Assembly: GCA_014376785.1 (NCBI GenBank)
Contig: JACMQW010000082.1
Location: forward strand, 54,829-118,828
Length of the DNA: 64,000 bases
Source of the DNA: Oligoflexia bacterium
GTDB lineage: Bacteria > Bdellovibrionota > UBA1018
Direction: 5' to 3'
In this document: piece after piece, positions 45,207 through 54,983 of the stretch
How positions within the stretch are numbered: position 1 is the first letter of the stretch
How the letters are laid out: the number at the start of each line of letters is the position of its first letter
Position numbers and translations under genes: made by a program
The notes under the pieces: generated by a model
Database searches by the model: none
Told to the model about the DNA's origin: nothing
What the model saw: only the letters and a program-made list of their open reading frames with translations

Positions 45207-46313
45207 TTGGTTTCGACTCAGGAGTTGGGGGCAGTTACGGCTTCGCCTACTTTCGGTGGAGTTACGGCTTCGCCTACTTTCGGTGGAGTTACGGCTTCGC
45301 CTACTTTCGGTGGAGTTACGGCTTCGCCTACTCACGTAGGTGAGCCTACTCGCGGGGGAGTGAGTGCGAGTGAAGACCATGGCCTCTACCACCATTACTC
45401 GCGTTATTTAAAAGAGACGTTTGGGGGTAAGACTTATAAAGTCGTGGTGAATTCGGGTCTCACTTGTCCGACGCGAGACGGGACGATCACGAAGGGGGGA
45501 TGTACCTTCTGTGATGTACGGGGAAGTTCGAGTTTCTTCGGTAAGCAGGGGCGGGGCGGAGAAATTACCGACCAAATCAACAGTCGATTACCCGGCACGC
45601 GGGCGCGTTTCGGCGCAGAGAAATTCATCGCTTACTTCCAGAGCTACACGAACACTTATTCCGATGCGGAATATTTGCGCGAAATTTATGGCGAGGCACT
45701 GGCGCATCCGGATATTTCGGGGCTCGCGATCGGGACTCGGCCAGATTGTTTACCCGACTCGGTGATCGAACTCTTAGAGGAACTCGCTGGGAAACACTAC
45801 GTGTCGCTTGAGCTCGGTATTCAAAGTTTCGAGGCTCCCACTTTAGAATGGTTCATTCGGGGACATGATGGAGAGTGTTCACGAATCGCCCTTCGTAAAA
45901 TGCGTGAGCGGGCGCCGCATGTTCACACCTGCGCGCACTTTATTTTCGGAGCGCCCACCGATTCTGCCACCGCTCCGAAAGATGCGGCGCTCGAGATGAA
46001 TGAGTTCGGAGTGAAAGGCGTGAAGCTTCACCAGATGATGGTGTTGAAGTACACGAAGCTCGCTGAAATGTACGAGGCCGCCCCTTTTCCAATTCTGACG
46101 ATGGATGAATACGCCGAGCGCGCCATTCAGTTTCTGGAGCATTTAAGACCCGACATTTATGTCGAGCGATTGCAAGCGAAGGCGAGCCACCAGGCGGAAC
46201 TCATCGCGCCGGATTGGTCGAAGACGCATTGGATTCCCTATAACCGCATTCTGAAACTCATGCAGGAGCGTGGGAGTTATCAGGGTAAGGCGCTTGGTTA
46301 CGCGAAGACTTAG
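45207..46313 (+). CDS. TIGR01212/YhcC-type radical SAM protein with N-terminal tandem repeat
   Basis: Starts with TTG at 45207, one base after the rlmN stop; AGGGAG lies 6 bases before it, a good ribosome binding site. The first 45 residues are a repeat of about nine residues (TASPTFGGV). The family domain begins at HHYSRYLKETFGGKTYKV, with the cluster CPTRDGTITKGGCTFC (C-x11-C-x2-C), AYFQSYTNTY, GTRPDCLPD and VSLELGIQS. The role of YhcC is unclear, though it is widespread. If translation begins at the GTG at 45360 the repeat would lie in a leader instead, but no ribosome binding site supports that start. Confidence 0.85.
   Translation: MVSTQELGAVTASPTFGGVTASPTFGGVTASPTFGGVTASPTHVGEPTRGGVSASEDHGLYHHYSRYLKETFGGKTYKVVVNSGLTCPTRDGTITKGGCTFCDVRGSSSFFGKQGRGGEITDQINSRLPGTRARFGAEKFIAYFQSYTNTYSDAEYLREIYGEALAHPDISGLAIGTRPDCLPDSVIELLEELAGKHYVSLELGIQSFEAPTLEWFIRGHDGECSRIALRKMRERAPHVHTCAHFIFGAPTDSATAPKDAALEMNEFGVKGVKLHQMMVLKYTKLAEMYEAAPFPILTMDEYAERAIQFLEHLRPDIYVERLQAKASHQAELIAPDWSKTHWIPYNRILKLMQERGSYQGKALGYAKT
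45231..45332. repeat. 27-base tandem repeat, about four copies
   Basis: Copies begin at 45231, 45258, 45285 and 45312. The first differs at one base, the next two are identical, and the last is cut after 21 bases. The unit length is a multiple of three and stays in the frame of the downstream radical SAM protein. A palindrome (ctcacgtaggtgag) follows directly. Confidence 0.9.
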
Positions 46314-46424
46314 GGAAGCATTTCTTGACAAAAACCTGAGAAATGAGTGACCTAAAACGCGACTATGAGGTTTTTATAAAACCCTAAATCTGAATAAACG
46401 GATCAATCGCGATCGAGGATCACT

Positions 46425-46931
46425 ATGAAAGTATTCTTACTTATTTCCTTTTTTTTGCTCTCAGTTAGTTCATTCGCTTCACCTACTCCGGGCGATGAGA
46501 TTCTACTTTCCGATGAATCGGGGATGAACTCCATTCACGTAAAAATTCTCAGTTACAATGCTGCTGCAGATACCTTCGAAGTCCTGAGAGAAGTCACCGA
46601 ATCGGGGACGGTCGAGGTTTTTAACGATACCGTTCCAAGTAGAAGGATTCTTTCTGATTCCGATACCAAAGAAATGGTTGATGAGTGCCGAGCCAGTGGC
46701 AAATCCGAGATGATGACAGTTCCTGCCGGCACCTTCGAAGTCTGCCGAAATGTTTATTACGAAGGAGATGCCATTGGCGAAGTTCCATTTGGATATGTCA
46801 TTCGTCCGAAGCCAGAAGCTGATCTGAAATTAGTCAGTTTTACTCGTGGCAATGAGATTGGGGCATCGGGAGTTGGGATGAAAAATCAGAGTTCTGCGGG
46901 CTCCAGTGAATCTGAAATTCAATATCCTTAA
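46425..46931 (+). CDS. Small secreted protein, function unknown
   Basis: Signal peptide (FLLISFFLLSVSSFA) and a 150-residue mature domain. CRASGKSEMMTVPAGTFEVC followed by GEVPFGYVIRPKP recalls secreted proteins that have a VPAGTFxxC core and an export-linked VPFGxV strand. A terminator hairpin follows at once. GAGGA lies 5 bases before the ATG. Confidence 0.65.
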   Translation: MKVFLLISFFLLSVSSFASPTPGDEILLSDESGMNSIHVKILSYNAAADTFEVLREVTESGTVEVFNDTVPSRRILSDSDTKEMVDECRASGKSEMMTVPAGTFEVCRNVYYEGDAIGEVPFGYVIRPKPEADLKLVSFTRGNEIGASGVGMKNQSSAGSSESEIQYP

Positions 46932-46953
46932 AACGTGATTTTAAATTTGATTG

Positions 46954-46991
46954 AAAGGACCTGTGCGAGATTTGCATCAGGTCCTTTTTTT
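46954..46991 (+). terminator. Intrinsic terminator after the small secreted gene
   Basis: AAAGGACCTG at 46954-46963 pairs with CAGGTCCTTT at 46978-46987, followed by a T run. It closes the transcript of the small secreted protein. Confidence 0.85.
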
Positions 46992-47103
46992 ATTAGATCA
47001 TGATGGAATCACTCGAGACTCATAAACTCATCGGTGCTCTGGTCTCAAGACTTACCTTTTTTGCCAATTTGTAGTTTTTCTCAAGGGTTGCTAGCCTTTA
47101 AAA

Positions 47104-47892
47104 GTGAGAAATATTCGGCAATGGGTTCTGTCTGGTTTAGCTCTATCACTTTTTTTTCTCCAGTATGCGTCAGCAGCGCCAGCTGATTTAAATCGTTGCA
47201 CTGCGCTTCTTGAGCGCCCGTCGAAAGTTTCCGTTTTTGTGCAGGAGTTTCGCCGCAGGCGTATCGGTCATGTTGAGTCCGGTGCGAAAAACGAAGAGTA
47301 CGGCTACCTGATCGAGGGATCGCTCGGCCAGTCCACGTCATCTGTCTTTCTTGCGAAGGCCCCTTTTGGTGCCGCGGTAGTGATCAAACGTTCGACGATG
47401 CGACCGGCAATCGCCCTGTCTAGTTTGTGGAGAGAGCTTTCGGTTACGGAATACCTACTTGAAAATGGGGAAAAAGTTCCGCGAATCCTGATGGTGAAAA
47501 TAGATTCGAGCGGAAAGGTGTTCATCGCGAAAGAGTATTTCGAAGGTCTAACGGGTGCAGAGATAGAACGTGAGCGTACGTCTTATTCTGATTCCCTGCC
47601 CAAGGAGCTTTCGGAAACCGCGTGGAGTTTATTAGAGCCTGAGAGAGATCGGCTTAAAAATCTCTTTTCGAACGGCTTCCAGGAACATCCTTCCTTTCGG
47701 GTTTGGTATGGAGTGAATCTTCCTCGATTGATAAAAAAATACGGTGAGGCATGGGCTCAGATACAGCGGCTCATTTTAGTAGATTCCGAAATCCAGTCGA
47801 AATTAAATAATTTCATTTATGCCCAAGATTTCGGAATCCAGAATTTCTTGTTTGATGTTCCGTCTGGTCGTTGGATTGCTTTCGACCCTTGA
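47104..47892 (+). CDS. Exported protein with an intact kinase-like active-site pattern
   Basis: GTG start at 47104; signal peptide (LSGLALSLFFLQYASAAP). The mature part has a Gly-rich loop (LIEGSLGQSTSSVFLA), VVIKR (Lys95), a helix Glu (Glu111, RELS), a catalytic loop QDFGIQN (Asp242, Asn247; D-x4-N) and IAFDP (Asp261). So the ATP-binding and Mg-binding residues of a protein-kinase-like fold all appear. The Lys/Glu/Asp/Asn/Asp order is right, but the protein ends at the last Asp with only one residue after it, so it is short for a full kinase C-lobe. Substrate unknown. Confidence 0.6.
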   Translation: MRNIRQWVLSGLALSLFFLQYASAAPADLNRCTALLERPSKVSVFVQEFRRRRIGHVESGAKNEEYGYLIEGSLGQSTSSVFLAKAPFGAAVVIKRSTMRPAIALSSLWRELSVTEYLLENGEKVPRILMVKIDSSGKVFIAKEYFEGLTGAEIERERTSYSDSLPKELSETAWSLLEPERDRLKNLFSNGFQEHPSFRVWYGVNLPRLIKKYGEAWAQIQRLILVDSEIQSKLNNFIYAQDFGIQNFLFDVPSGRWIAFDP

Positions 47893-47922
47893 TGGATCTG
47901 GAAGCAGGCTGCTCCGCCTACG

Positions 47923-48447
47923 TCACTTAAGAATCGCGAGCGTGTCTTCGAGAATCGATTTCGTCGGAGTTTCTGTGATCCGACCGATCTCATTTCCATT
48001 TCGGCGGAAGATAAAAGTCGGCAAACGCTCGATCTTCGCAGAATTCACAAACCCAGGAAATGTTTTATGCCGGTCTAAAGCAATGAGCTTCAAACTTTTC
48101 GGTGCATTCACCAGAGCGAGAAAAGGAGGGACGTGTTCTTGACTGTCTCCGCACCAGCTCCCGAAATAGACTTCGACGTCCGTTTGGCTTAACGCTGTTC
48201 GAACTTGCGCGGTTTCACTCGGGTGTTGCGCGAATTCCGCTTTAGCTGTCGCGCGTCCCGCCGCCATCCAGGGAAAGTGTTTTCCATCCAGTGTTTTTCG
48301 GTTGATCACTCCAGTGAGTGGTTTCTCTTCCGAAGTCTGCGCTTCGGTCGAGCCGAAAGTAAATCCGATTCCAGAAAATAGGGCGAAAGCAATGGGCGCA
48401 AAAGCGAGCGGCTGAATGATCTGGTTGAGCAAATGAGATTTAATCAT
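47923..48447 (-). CDS. Exported thioredoxin-like protein with a CGDS site
   Basis: Start at 48447 (GGAAAG before it). A membrane or signal segment (PLAFAPIAFALFSGIGF) leads to a thioredoxin fold. The active-site loop reads FGSWCGDSQEHVPPF, a single Cys in a CxxS arrangement, and IERLPTFIF gives the cis-Pro loop. A CxxS site usually works as a monothiol reductase or in disulfide exchange rather than electron relay. It converges with the kinase-like gene, ending 30 bases past its stop. Confidence 0.72.
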   Translation of the reverse strand: MIKSHLLNQIIQPLAFAPIAFALFSGIGFTFGSTEAQTSEEKPLTGVINRKTLDGKHFPWMAAGRATAKAEFAQHPSETAQVRTALSQTDVEVYFGSWCGDSQEHVPPFLALVNAPKSLKLIALDRHKTFPGFVNSAKIERLPTFIFRRNGNEIGRITETPTKSILEDTLAILK

Positions 48448-48483
48448 GGTTCTTTCCGTTCTGGAGGGGAGCAATACAGAGTT

Positions 48484-49770
48484 TCAATCGCAGTATTTCG
48501 GTTGGATCGACGCTATGGCCGGTTCGAAGCGCTTCCTAAATTCGTCTGCAAGCACGTCGGTGCAGACCGCGTACCGAATAAAAGATTCGCCAAATCCTGA
48601 CTCATCTTTAGGCCCGGAGAAATGCACGCCGACGATTCCCGTCTTCTCAATCACGAGGCGATTAAAAAGTTCTGCCTTCGGAATTCCACGCGCGTTTGAT
48701 TCCTTGACCAGATCTACACCGAACGCTTCATCGGGCGTCAGCCAGAGCGTAAAAAACCCGCTGGTCGTTTCACACGCAGGTCTTAGACCGATGGTTTTCA
48801 GTTTCGGAACGAGAAAGTCGAGCCGCGCGCGGTACATGCGGTACGTGTCGTCCAGGAGTCGTTTCGTGAGGTCACGGTCGCGGAGCACGTCTGCGTAAGC
48901 GGCCATTCCGGTCGGAACGGGGCCGCTATCGGTGTTCCCTTTGATCAGAATGAAATCTTCGACGAAATCTTTCGTGCCGACGAGAACGCCGAGACGCTGG
49001 CCCGGGTCGGAAAACGATTTCGAAACGGAGTACATTTCCGCCCACTCCAGACCCGGATAGTCTGCGCCGACCTTCGCGGCGGCGGCCGCAAGCGAAATGT
49101 GTGAGACGCCATCCGTGAGGGTCGCGTAGGCTCCGTCGTTCACCAGTCGGATGCCATTCTCAGCGCAAACCTTCATCAGTGGCTTCCACTCCTCCAGCGT
49201 CGCTCCCGCCGAAGCAGGATTTCCTGGGCGGATGACAAAAACGAGATCGGGTTTTTTCGGGGACTTTTTCAATGCCTCGAGCAAAAGCTCGGTGCGCATT
49301 TTCATCCCATCGGCAGAGCGGAGGGGCCACACGATCCGGTTTGCGCCGAGGTAATTTCCAGCCCAGGTTCCCATGACGTCGTATGCGGGAAGGTGAGTGA
49401 CGACCGAAAAATTTTCCCTTCCCTTCAAATGGAGTCCACAAGCGAGAGGAAGAATCGCCGTCGCGGTTTTAATTCCAGCAATCGGCGTGGCACGCCAATC
49501 GGGATGATCGCCTAGGCGCACACCTGAACACGCTTCGACCATGTTTTCCGCGAACTGACCGAGGTTCTTATCTTCCGCGTAGGTATGAAGATCGTAATCC
49601 GGCTTTCCTGCGAATCGCGCCTTCCGTTCGAGCACCTCAGGCGCCGGAATCGCATCCGGATTTCCGAGCGAGAGGTTTAGAACTTTCACTCCCATCTTCT
49701 CTTCGTATTCGCGAATGAGGACGTAGATCAGCTGGAATAGGTTAATGCCGTCGGCAGGAATTTGGCGCAT
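48484..49770 (-). CDS. PLP-dependent aminotransferase (class I/II fold)
   Basis: A 428-residue fold-type I enzyme. The N-terminal VLNLSLGNPDAIPAPEV and TYAEDKN are typical, VIRPGNPASAGATLEEW is the PLP-binding block, and YSVSKSFSDPGQRLGVLVGTK holds the Schiff-base Lys. The substrate is not certain; similarity in style to LL-diaminopimelate or aspartate-type aminotransferases is only a guess. It stands 36 bases upstream of the thioredoxin-like gene. Confidence 0.82.
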   Translation of the reverse strand: MRQIPADGINLFQLIYVLIREYEEKMGVKVLNLSLGNPDAIPAPEVLERKARFAGKPDYDLHTYAEDKNLGQFAENMVEACSGVRLGDHPDWRATPIAGIKTATAILPLACGLHLKGRENFSVVTHLPAYDVMGTWAGNYLGANRIVWPLRSADGMKMRTELLLEALKKSPKKPDLVFVIRPGNPASAGATLEEWKPLMKVCAENGIRLVNDGAYATLTDGVSHISLAAAAAKVGADYPGLEWAEMYSVSKSFSDPGQRLGVLVGTKDFVEDFILIKGNTDSGPVPTGMAAYADVLRDRDLTKRLLDDTYRMYRARLDFLVPKLKTIGLRPACETTSGFFTLWLTPDEAFGVDLVKESNARGIPKAELFNRLVIEKTGIVGVHFSGPKDESGFGESFIRYAVCTDVLADEFRKRFEPAIASIQPKYCD

Positions 49771-49837
49771 TCCAACCTTATAAAAGGCGATACGTCAGAT
49801 TGCATCTTCCTAATCCGAGCCGCCTTAAAAAAAGACC

Positions 49838-50194
49838 TTAACGACGTTTCTTCGGAACCGGTCTTTTTGCAGACGCCGCAGCGGCGGGAGGGGCGCGGTG
49901 AATTGCTGCATCCAACTTCTCGAGAGAATCTTTTTGCTCGAGAACCGTCGTGCTGATTTGGGATACAAGCTGTTTCATCGTGTTGTGCTCATCATTTAAA
50001 ATGCGCACCTGCTCGGTGAGATCCCGAGCCTGTTTTTGGCTGTCTGCGGCCTTTTTTTCGATTTCTGCCATCTTCGCATTCATGCCTTCGACGTCCGGGC
50101 AGCCGGGAAGAGTGAAGGCCATGGAAGCGCAAGCGAGCGTTAGCAAGCTAGCAAAACGAAGGGGACGCGACTTCAGAAATTCGGAACGGTTCAT
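49838..50194 (-). CDS. Small coiled-coil lipoprotein
   Basis: Signal peptide with a lipobox (FTLPGC, Cys near residue 32), then a 60-residue heptad-rich helix (MNAKMAEIEKKAADSQKQ, continuing VRILNDEHNTMK), and a Pro/Ala/Lys/Arg-rich tip (KRPVPKKRR). The layout resembles Lpp-type or anchoring lipoproteins that connect the outer membrane with the wall. It sits just downstream of rodA's end on the opposite side of the elongasome operon. GGAG precedes the ATG. Confidence 0.65.
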   Translation of the reverse strand: MNRSEFLKSRPLRFASLLTLACASMAFTLPGCPDVEGMNAKMAEIEKKAADSQKQARDLTEQVRILNDEHNTMKQLVSQISTTVLEQKDSLEKLDAAIHRAPPAAAASAKRPVPKKRR

Positions 50195-50244
50195 AGGGAA
50201 TCTCCGGATAAAAAAGGTTAGATCTCTATTCTAGAGAAGTTCCC

Positions 50245-51399
50245 TCAAAACATGAACTTCTTATTCGCGACGTTCGTAATAATGGCCACTCCCAGCGTCG
50301 CGGTAATTAATGCCGACCCGCCATAACTGAGAAACGGGAGCGGCACCCCGACGATAGGAAGGATCCCCATCACCATGCCCATATTCACAAACACGTGCCA
50401 GAAAGTGATGGAGAGCAACCCAACGACGAGGAGGAGCGCGAATTTATCGTGTGATTGGAAAGCGACTTGGAGACCGTTCATTAGGTAAATCAGATAAAGG
50501 AAGAGAAGGATCACGCATCCCGCGAATCCATGTTCCTCACTGAAAACCGAAAAAATAAAATCAGTGTGGTGTTCCGGAAGGAAGTTTAACTGAGACTGTG
50601 TTCCTTTTTTATATCCCTTACCGAAAAGCTGACCGGAGCCAACCGCGATCATCGATTGGATGGAGTTGTAGCCGGTTCCTTTCGGGTCGCTCATTGGATC
50701 CACAAAAGTGACGAGTCGCTGCTTCTGATAAGGTTTCAACGCAAATTTATAGGCTATCGGCATTGCCGTGAGGCCGATCAAGGCGAGCGTGACCAGAACT
50801 TTCGGTTTAATTTTGATGAACATCATCATTGTCCCGAAAGTGAGGAGCACAATCATGGCGGTGCCGAGGTCAGGCTGGAGCATGATGAGAAATGAGGGCA
50901 CTCCGACTAAGAGGGTGGGAAGGGCTAAGTCTTTAAATCCGTAGCCCCCGACCGTGCGATGGGATTCGAAGTATTTTGCCAGGCAGAGCACCATGGACAC
51001 TTTCATGAACTCAGATGGCTGGATGGTGAAGCTGCCGATGCCAATCCACCGTCTTGCGCCGAGACTGGATTTACCGACCACGAGAACCGCAACCAGTAAA
51101 AGAATGTTCGCGAAATAGACGATGTAGGCGACTCGGGAAAGAAACGAGTAATGAATCATCAAGATGATCGCAGTCAGGATCATTCCGACTCCAAACCAGA
51201 TCAACTGGTTTCGGAAAAGTCCGAGCGATTTGTCTTCGACAGCAGTTGCCGACATCAGATTCCAGATACCAATCCCAAAGAGGATGAATTCTAGGATCAA
51301 CATGTTCCAGTTGAACTTCTTCAGCTCCTCATCATAAAAACCATAACGATTCTGGGACGGATCGAGTGCCGGTTGGCTTTCGGAATAGGTATAGCTCAT
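50245..51399 (-). CDS. rodA: Rod-shape SEDS glycan polymerase RodA
   Basis: A 384-residue SEDS protein with about ten hydrophobic segments. The [20 protein letters not shown] block, [14 protein letters not shown] and the closing [19 protein letters not shown] are hallmarks. RodA polymerises lipid II into glycan strands as a partner of PBP2. Its start overlaps mrdA by 4 bases, and it is the last gene of the mreC-mreD-mrdA-rodA run. Confidence 0.94.
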   Translation of the reverse strand: MSYTYSESQPALDPSQNRYGFYDEELKKFNWNMLILEFILFGIGIWNLMSATAVEDKSLGLFRNQLIWFGVGMILTAIILMIHYSFLSRVAYIVYFANILLLVAVLVVGKSSLGARRWIGIGSFTIQPSEFMKVSMVLCLAKYFESHRTVGGYGFKDLALPTLLVGVPSFLIMLQPDLGTAMIVLLTFGTMMMFIKIKPKVLVTLALIGLTAMPIAYKFALKPYQKQRLVTFVDPMSDPKGTGYNSIQSMIAVGSGQLFGKGYKKGTQSQLNFLPEHHTDFIFSVFSEEHGFAGCVILLFLYLIYLMNGLQVAFQSHDKFALLLVVGLLSITFWHVFVNMGMVMGILPIVGVPLPFLSYGGSALITATLGVAIITNVANKKFMF

Positions 51400-53480
51400 T
51401 CTGGATTTCCCCCGGCCGGAAGCACATCGCTGGTTTCTTGATTCACGTCTTCATCGATTGTGCTGCCATTTTCGCTGGGCGCCGCTGCGGCGGCGGCGGC
51501 AGCGGCAGCACGCGCATTCGCTTTCACTTTCTGGTCAGCAACCCACTTGGTTTTTTGCGCTTCTTTTTCTGATGCAGCCCGAGCAGCGATCGCTTCCGCA
51601 CCATATTTCACCGGATCAAATTTCCTGAGGTAGGTTTCGACGATGGCTTGGGCGATCGGTGCCGCGTTGGTTCCATGGCATCCGTGTTCTAAGATCACGG
51701 CCACCGCGATTTCTGGATCAGAGGCGGGGGCGAATCCGGCAAAAAGTCCATGGTGGCGCTCTCGGTATTTCATGTTTTCACACTTTGCGAAAACGCGGTC
51801 TTTCGAGAGGTTAATCACCTGAGCGGTTCCTGTTTTTCCGACGAAATCCATCCCCGGGAGGCGGTAGCGATATCCGGTCCCGCCTTGTTGGTTCACCACC
51901 TGGAAGAGGCCATCTCGAATCGCGGAAGAAGTTGCTGGTTTTAGCCGGTGTTGGTCGAGAATTTCCGGTTTCGATTCTGAAATGACCTGGCCATCAATGG
52001 ATTCGATTCGCTTCACGAAAAAGGGACGGTACTGCGTGCCTCCATTCGCAATCGATGCGTAAGTATTCGCGAGTTGGAGAACGGTCGTGAGGACGTAACC
52101 TTGTCCGATCGCAACCGAGAGCGTTTCGCCCGGATTCCAGGGCTGGTTGAGGCGTTTTCTTTTCCATTCCTCAGTCGGAATGAGGCCCGCGACTTCGCGA
52201 CCGAGGGGAATTCCAGTCCGGCGCCCGAGTCCTAAGTAAAAGGCCCATTTTGCGATGTCATCGACGGACTTCAGGCGCTGCGCGACCTTATAGAAAAAGA
52301 CGTCGCAAGATTTCGTGATCGCTTCCCGCACGTTTAAGTTTCCGTGGCCGTGCTGGCTCCAGCAGTGGAACGTTCGACCACCAAAAGTAATTTTACCCGG
52401 ACAATTAAAAACAGTCTTGTCGTCGATGGCGCCTTCTTCGAGTCCCGCAATCGCCGTGATGATCTTAAAGACCGAACCCGGAGGGTAGTGATCTTGAATT
52501 GTTTTATCGTGGAGCGGACGATTTTCGTTGCTCACGAGTTGGTTCCAGAGAGTGGTCGGAATCCCTCGAGAAAAAGAAGTCGGATCAAACGCAGGGCGAG
52601 AAATCATCGCCAAGATTTCTCCGGTCTTCGGATTGATCGCGACCGCAGCTCCCGCGCGGTCTCCGAATGCTTTCACCGCTGCGAGTTGGAGATCTTGGTC
52701 GATGGAAAGAACCAGGTTTTTACCCGGAGTCGCTAATTTTTCCATCTCTGCGGCGAGGACCCGTCCGCGTGTTTTATCAAATTTAATCCGTCCGAGGGCA
52801 TCCACTTCCACGAGCTTTTCGCCGTCCTCACCCCGTAAAACGTCTTCGAGTTTTTGCTCAATCCCAAACTTTCCGACCGAATCGCCGAGTTTATAATCCG
52901 ATCCGTTTTTATTCAGAATCGGGAGTTCGGTTGCGCTGACTTCGCCGATGTAGCCAAGCAAGTGAGCAGCCACATCGCCGTAGATATTCGTGCGTTTGAT
53001 TTCTTGTTGGATTTGCACGCCAGGCATGTCTATTTTCCAGGCTTCGATGAGGGCGACTTCTTCGCGCGAAAGGTCTTCTTTAATTTTCACAGGAATGAAA
53101 GACGGTTGGTTCTTCATTTTTTCCAGAATGGCGGCGATCGCTCCTTCCCGCAGTCCGATGAGTCGAGAAAGGAGAATAATCGTTTCTTTCGATTTCTTCG
53201 ATTCCTTGAGGTACTGAGGAATCATTTCCAAATCAAACGCCGGACGATTATCGAGGAGCAAGGTTCGGTTGCGGTCGAAAACCATTCCACGGGGAGCGGA
53301 CATTTTTACGCGCTTGATCCGGTTTTCTTCCGAATACTGACGCATTTTTTCGCCGTTAAAAATTTGTAGGTAAACCAGGCGCGAAAACAAGATTAAAATA
53401 CCGACGATCAGCGCTGCATAGAGAAAGCGGAATCGGTCCTGGAGTTCCCGGATTTGTTCTTCTTGGCCTAAAAACGCCAT
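51396..53480 (-). CDS. mrdA: Penicillin-binding protein 2
   Basis: One N-terminal membrane segment, then the PBP dimerisation domain and the transpeptidase domain with PPGSVFKI (SxxK), a SCD motif in [11 protein letters not shown], and [10 protein letters not shown] (KTG). It crosslinks peptidoglycan for elongation. At 694 residues it is a little over the usual 630: the extra is a C-terminal tail of about 60 residues that is Ala-rich (nine or more in a row) and then acidic. The tail follows the catalytic domain and is not part of the known fold. Confidence 0.95.
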   Translation of the reverse strand: MAFLGQEEQIRELQDRFRFLYAALIVGILILFSRLVYLQIFNGEKMRQYSEENRIKRVKMSAPRGMVFDRNRTLLLDNRPAFDLEMIPQYLKESKKSKETIILLSRLIGLREGAIAAILEKMKNQPSFIPVKIKEDLSREEVALIEAWKIDMPGVQIQQEIKRTNIYGDVAAHLLGYIGEVSATELPILNKNGSDYKLGDSVGKFGIEQKLEDVLRGEDGEKLVEVDALGRIKFDKTRGRVLAAEMEKLATPGKNLVLSIDQDLQLAAVKAFGDRAGAAVAINPKTGEILAMISRPAFDPTSFSRGIPTTLWNQLVSNENRPLHDKTIQDHYPPGSVFKIITAIAGLEEGAIDDKTVFNCPGKITFGGRTFHCWSQHGHGNLNVREAITKSCDVFFYKVAQRLKSVDDIAKWAFYLGLGRRTGIPLGREVAGLIPTEEWKRKRLNQPWNPGETLSVAIGQGYVLTTVLQLANTYASIANGGTQYRPFFVKRIESIDGQVISESKPEILDQHRLKPATSSAIRDGLFQVVNQQGGTGYRYRLPGMDFVGKTGTAQVINLSKDRVFAKCENMKYRERHHGLFAGFAPASDPEIAVAVILEHGCHGTNAAPIAQAIVETYLRKFDPVKYGAEAIAARAASEKEAQKTKWVADQKVKANARAAAAAAAAAAPSENGSTIDEDVNQETSDVLPAGGNPE

Positions 53481-54044
53481 TTAAATTCCTTCTTCGACGA
53501 GCAATTCATCTTCGATGAGCTGCCGGGATCTTTCCGATTTCGTCGTTGATCGATCAAAGGCGTCTAGGGCTTTGTAGGCCCAGTAGCCTGTCAGTCCTTC
53601 GATTCCTGCGAAGGGAAGGACTGTAATGAGAAAATGATAACTTTGAGCGCCCGCCAAGTCGAATGCAGCGAGGAATGCGAGCACCAGAATCTTCCAAGCG
53701 ATGGCTGCGCCGAGCGTGACCAGAAGGAGCGAGGCAAACTGGGAAATGACAAAAAATCTCGAGAAGACTCGAATGCCTAAAAAGATACTCATGTAAATCG
53801 AGAGAAAGAGGCCTCGGGGAGCACCCGAGTGTGTCTCAACGAGTAATGCAAAAACCAGCGTCAGAATGCCACCTTCCGTGAACGTTCTGCGGAGAGCGCA
53901 CCAGATCACCGCGATCAGGACGAAGTCGGGTTGGAAATACCAAAGGGGGTAGGAATTAAAGAGGGAACTCTGCACGGCCAAAGCCACCGCGACCAAGAGC
54001 ACAAAGAGCGGACCATTAAAAAAGCGGAGGAAAATGCTCCTCAA
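53481..54044 (-). CDS. mreD: Rod-shape-determining protein MreD
   Basis: A small polytopic inner membrane protein with five to six hydrophobic segments, beginning FLRFFNGPLFVLLVAVALAVQ and with YFQPDFVLIAVIWCALRR. MreD joins MreC to the elongation machinery. Sequence similarity across the family is low, but size and position between mreC and mrdA make the call firm. Its ATG overlaps the mreC stop by 4 bases and its stop abuts the mrdA start. Confidence 0.87.
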   Translation of the reverse strand: MRSIFLRFFNGPLFVLLVAVALAVQSSLFNSYPLWYFQPDFVLIAVIWCALRRTFTEGGILTLVFALLVETHSGAPRGLFLSIYMSIFLGIRVFSRFFVISQFASLLLVTLGAAIAWKILVLAFLAAFDLAGAQSYHFLITVLPFAGIEGLTGYWAYKALDAFDRSTTKSERSRQLIEDELLVEEGI

Positions 54045-54934
54045 GCGGCGGCTCCTTTTTTCTTAGGCTCGACCTTCGGTTCGCTCTTTACCGGGAGTGG
54101 CTTTTCCAGAACTTCGGCTTTCTGATCCAGCACGATCATCACTTCTTCGAGTTTTGTGAAATCCACGGCCGGCTTCACTTCGACTTCTTGGGTGATTCCG
54201 AACTGCTTCTTTTTCACTCGGGAAACCGAACCCACGGCGACCCCACGCGGGAAGACTCCTCCGAGTCCGGAAGAAAGCAGGGTGTCGCCCACTTGGATGT
54301 CGTCGGTTCGAAGGGTGAATTTCAGCTGACAGAGCTCGTCGGTGAGGCCCTCGACTACCCCGCGAGAGCGAGACCGTTCGATCACGGTGTCGACGGCTGA
54401 GAGGAGATCGAGGATCGTGACGACGTCCGCGGTGTGATCTGTGACGCGAAGGACTCGGCCCACCACGCCTTCATACGTGATCACGGCCATTCCCTTTTTA
54501 ATGCCGGCGAGTTCCCCTCGGTTCAGCCGGACGGCGCGAAATTCCGTCGATACGTCCTTCGCAATGACGCGGGCGACGATGGTTTCGAGCTTCATCTTTT
54601 CTTGGAAGTTCAGAATGCTGCGCAACCGCGTGTTTTCGTTCTGGGCTTCGTTGAGATTGGCGATTTGTCCAAGTAATTTACGGTTTTCTTCAAACAACCT
54701 CGCGTTCTGTTGCTTCACATTCCAGAGGTAGAGGTAACCTTGAGTCAGATCGACCCCCTGTTCGAGCGTCCAGGAAATCAGGGTTTGAATCGGAGCGGTC
54801 ACCGCTAAAATCACGCGGTCATAGAAACGATAATCACGCGGCGCGCGCGATGAGGTGTCGAGCGCCACGACCGGGATCAGGAGGAAAAGAAAGAGCGTAA
54901 TGTAAAAGCGGTATTCTTTCAGGTATTTAATCAT
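54041..54934 (-). CDS. mreC: Rod-shape-determining protein MreC
   Basis: One N-terminal membrane segment (YITLFLFLLIPVVAL), a coiled-coil helix (QQNARLFEENRKLLGQIANL), then the beta-barrel periplasmic core (VARVIAKDVSTEFRAVRLNRG, GVVGRVLRV, DTLLSSGLGGVFPRGVAVG). It scaffolds the elongasome and activates PBP2. A Pro/Lys-rich tail (KPLPVKSEPKVEPKKK) closes it. The usual upstream partner mreB is missing; a divergent SurA/PpiD-type gene lies there instead. Confidence 0.94.
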   Translation of the reverse strand: MIKYLKEYRFYITLFLFLLIPVVALDTSSRAPRDYRFYDRVILAVTAPIQTLISWTLEQGVDLTQGYLYLWNVKQQNARLFEENRKLLGQIANLNEAQNENTRLRSILNFQEKMKLETIVARVIAKDVSTEFRAVRLNRGELAGIKKGMAVITYEGVVGRVLRVTDHTADVVTILDLLSAVDTVIERSRSRGVVEGLTDELCQLKFTLRTDDIQVGDTLLSSGLGGVFPRGVAVGSVSRVKKKQFGITQEVEVKPAVDFTKLEEVMIVLDQKAEVLEKPLPVKSEPKVEPKKKGAAA

Positions 54935-54983
54935 AGAAATTTGTCGTGATTCTCCTTAGGATCTTCCAAGAAAACGAAAGGTT

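Noticed and set aside
45231..45332. CRISPR array
   Set aside because: The copies are directly adjacent with no spacers and are in frame with a protein; no cas gene is near.
45183..45395. Minus-strand frame with RRSRNSTES repeats
   Set aside because: It is the mirror image of the 27-base tandem repeat and has no other support.
46325..46353. Promoter with perfect TTGACA before the small secreted gene
   Set aside because: No -10 box lies at 16 to 18 bases; the nearest TAAAAC is 22 bases away.
46366..46383. Terminator after the YhcC-type gene (aggttttta/taaaaccct)
   Set aside because: The stem has almost no G-C pairs and no T tract, so termination is unlikely.
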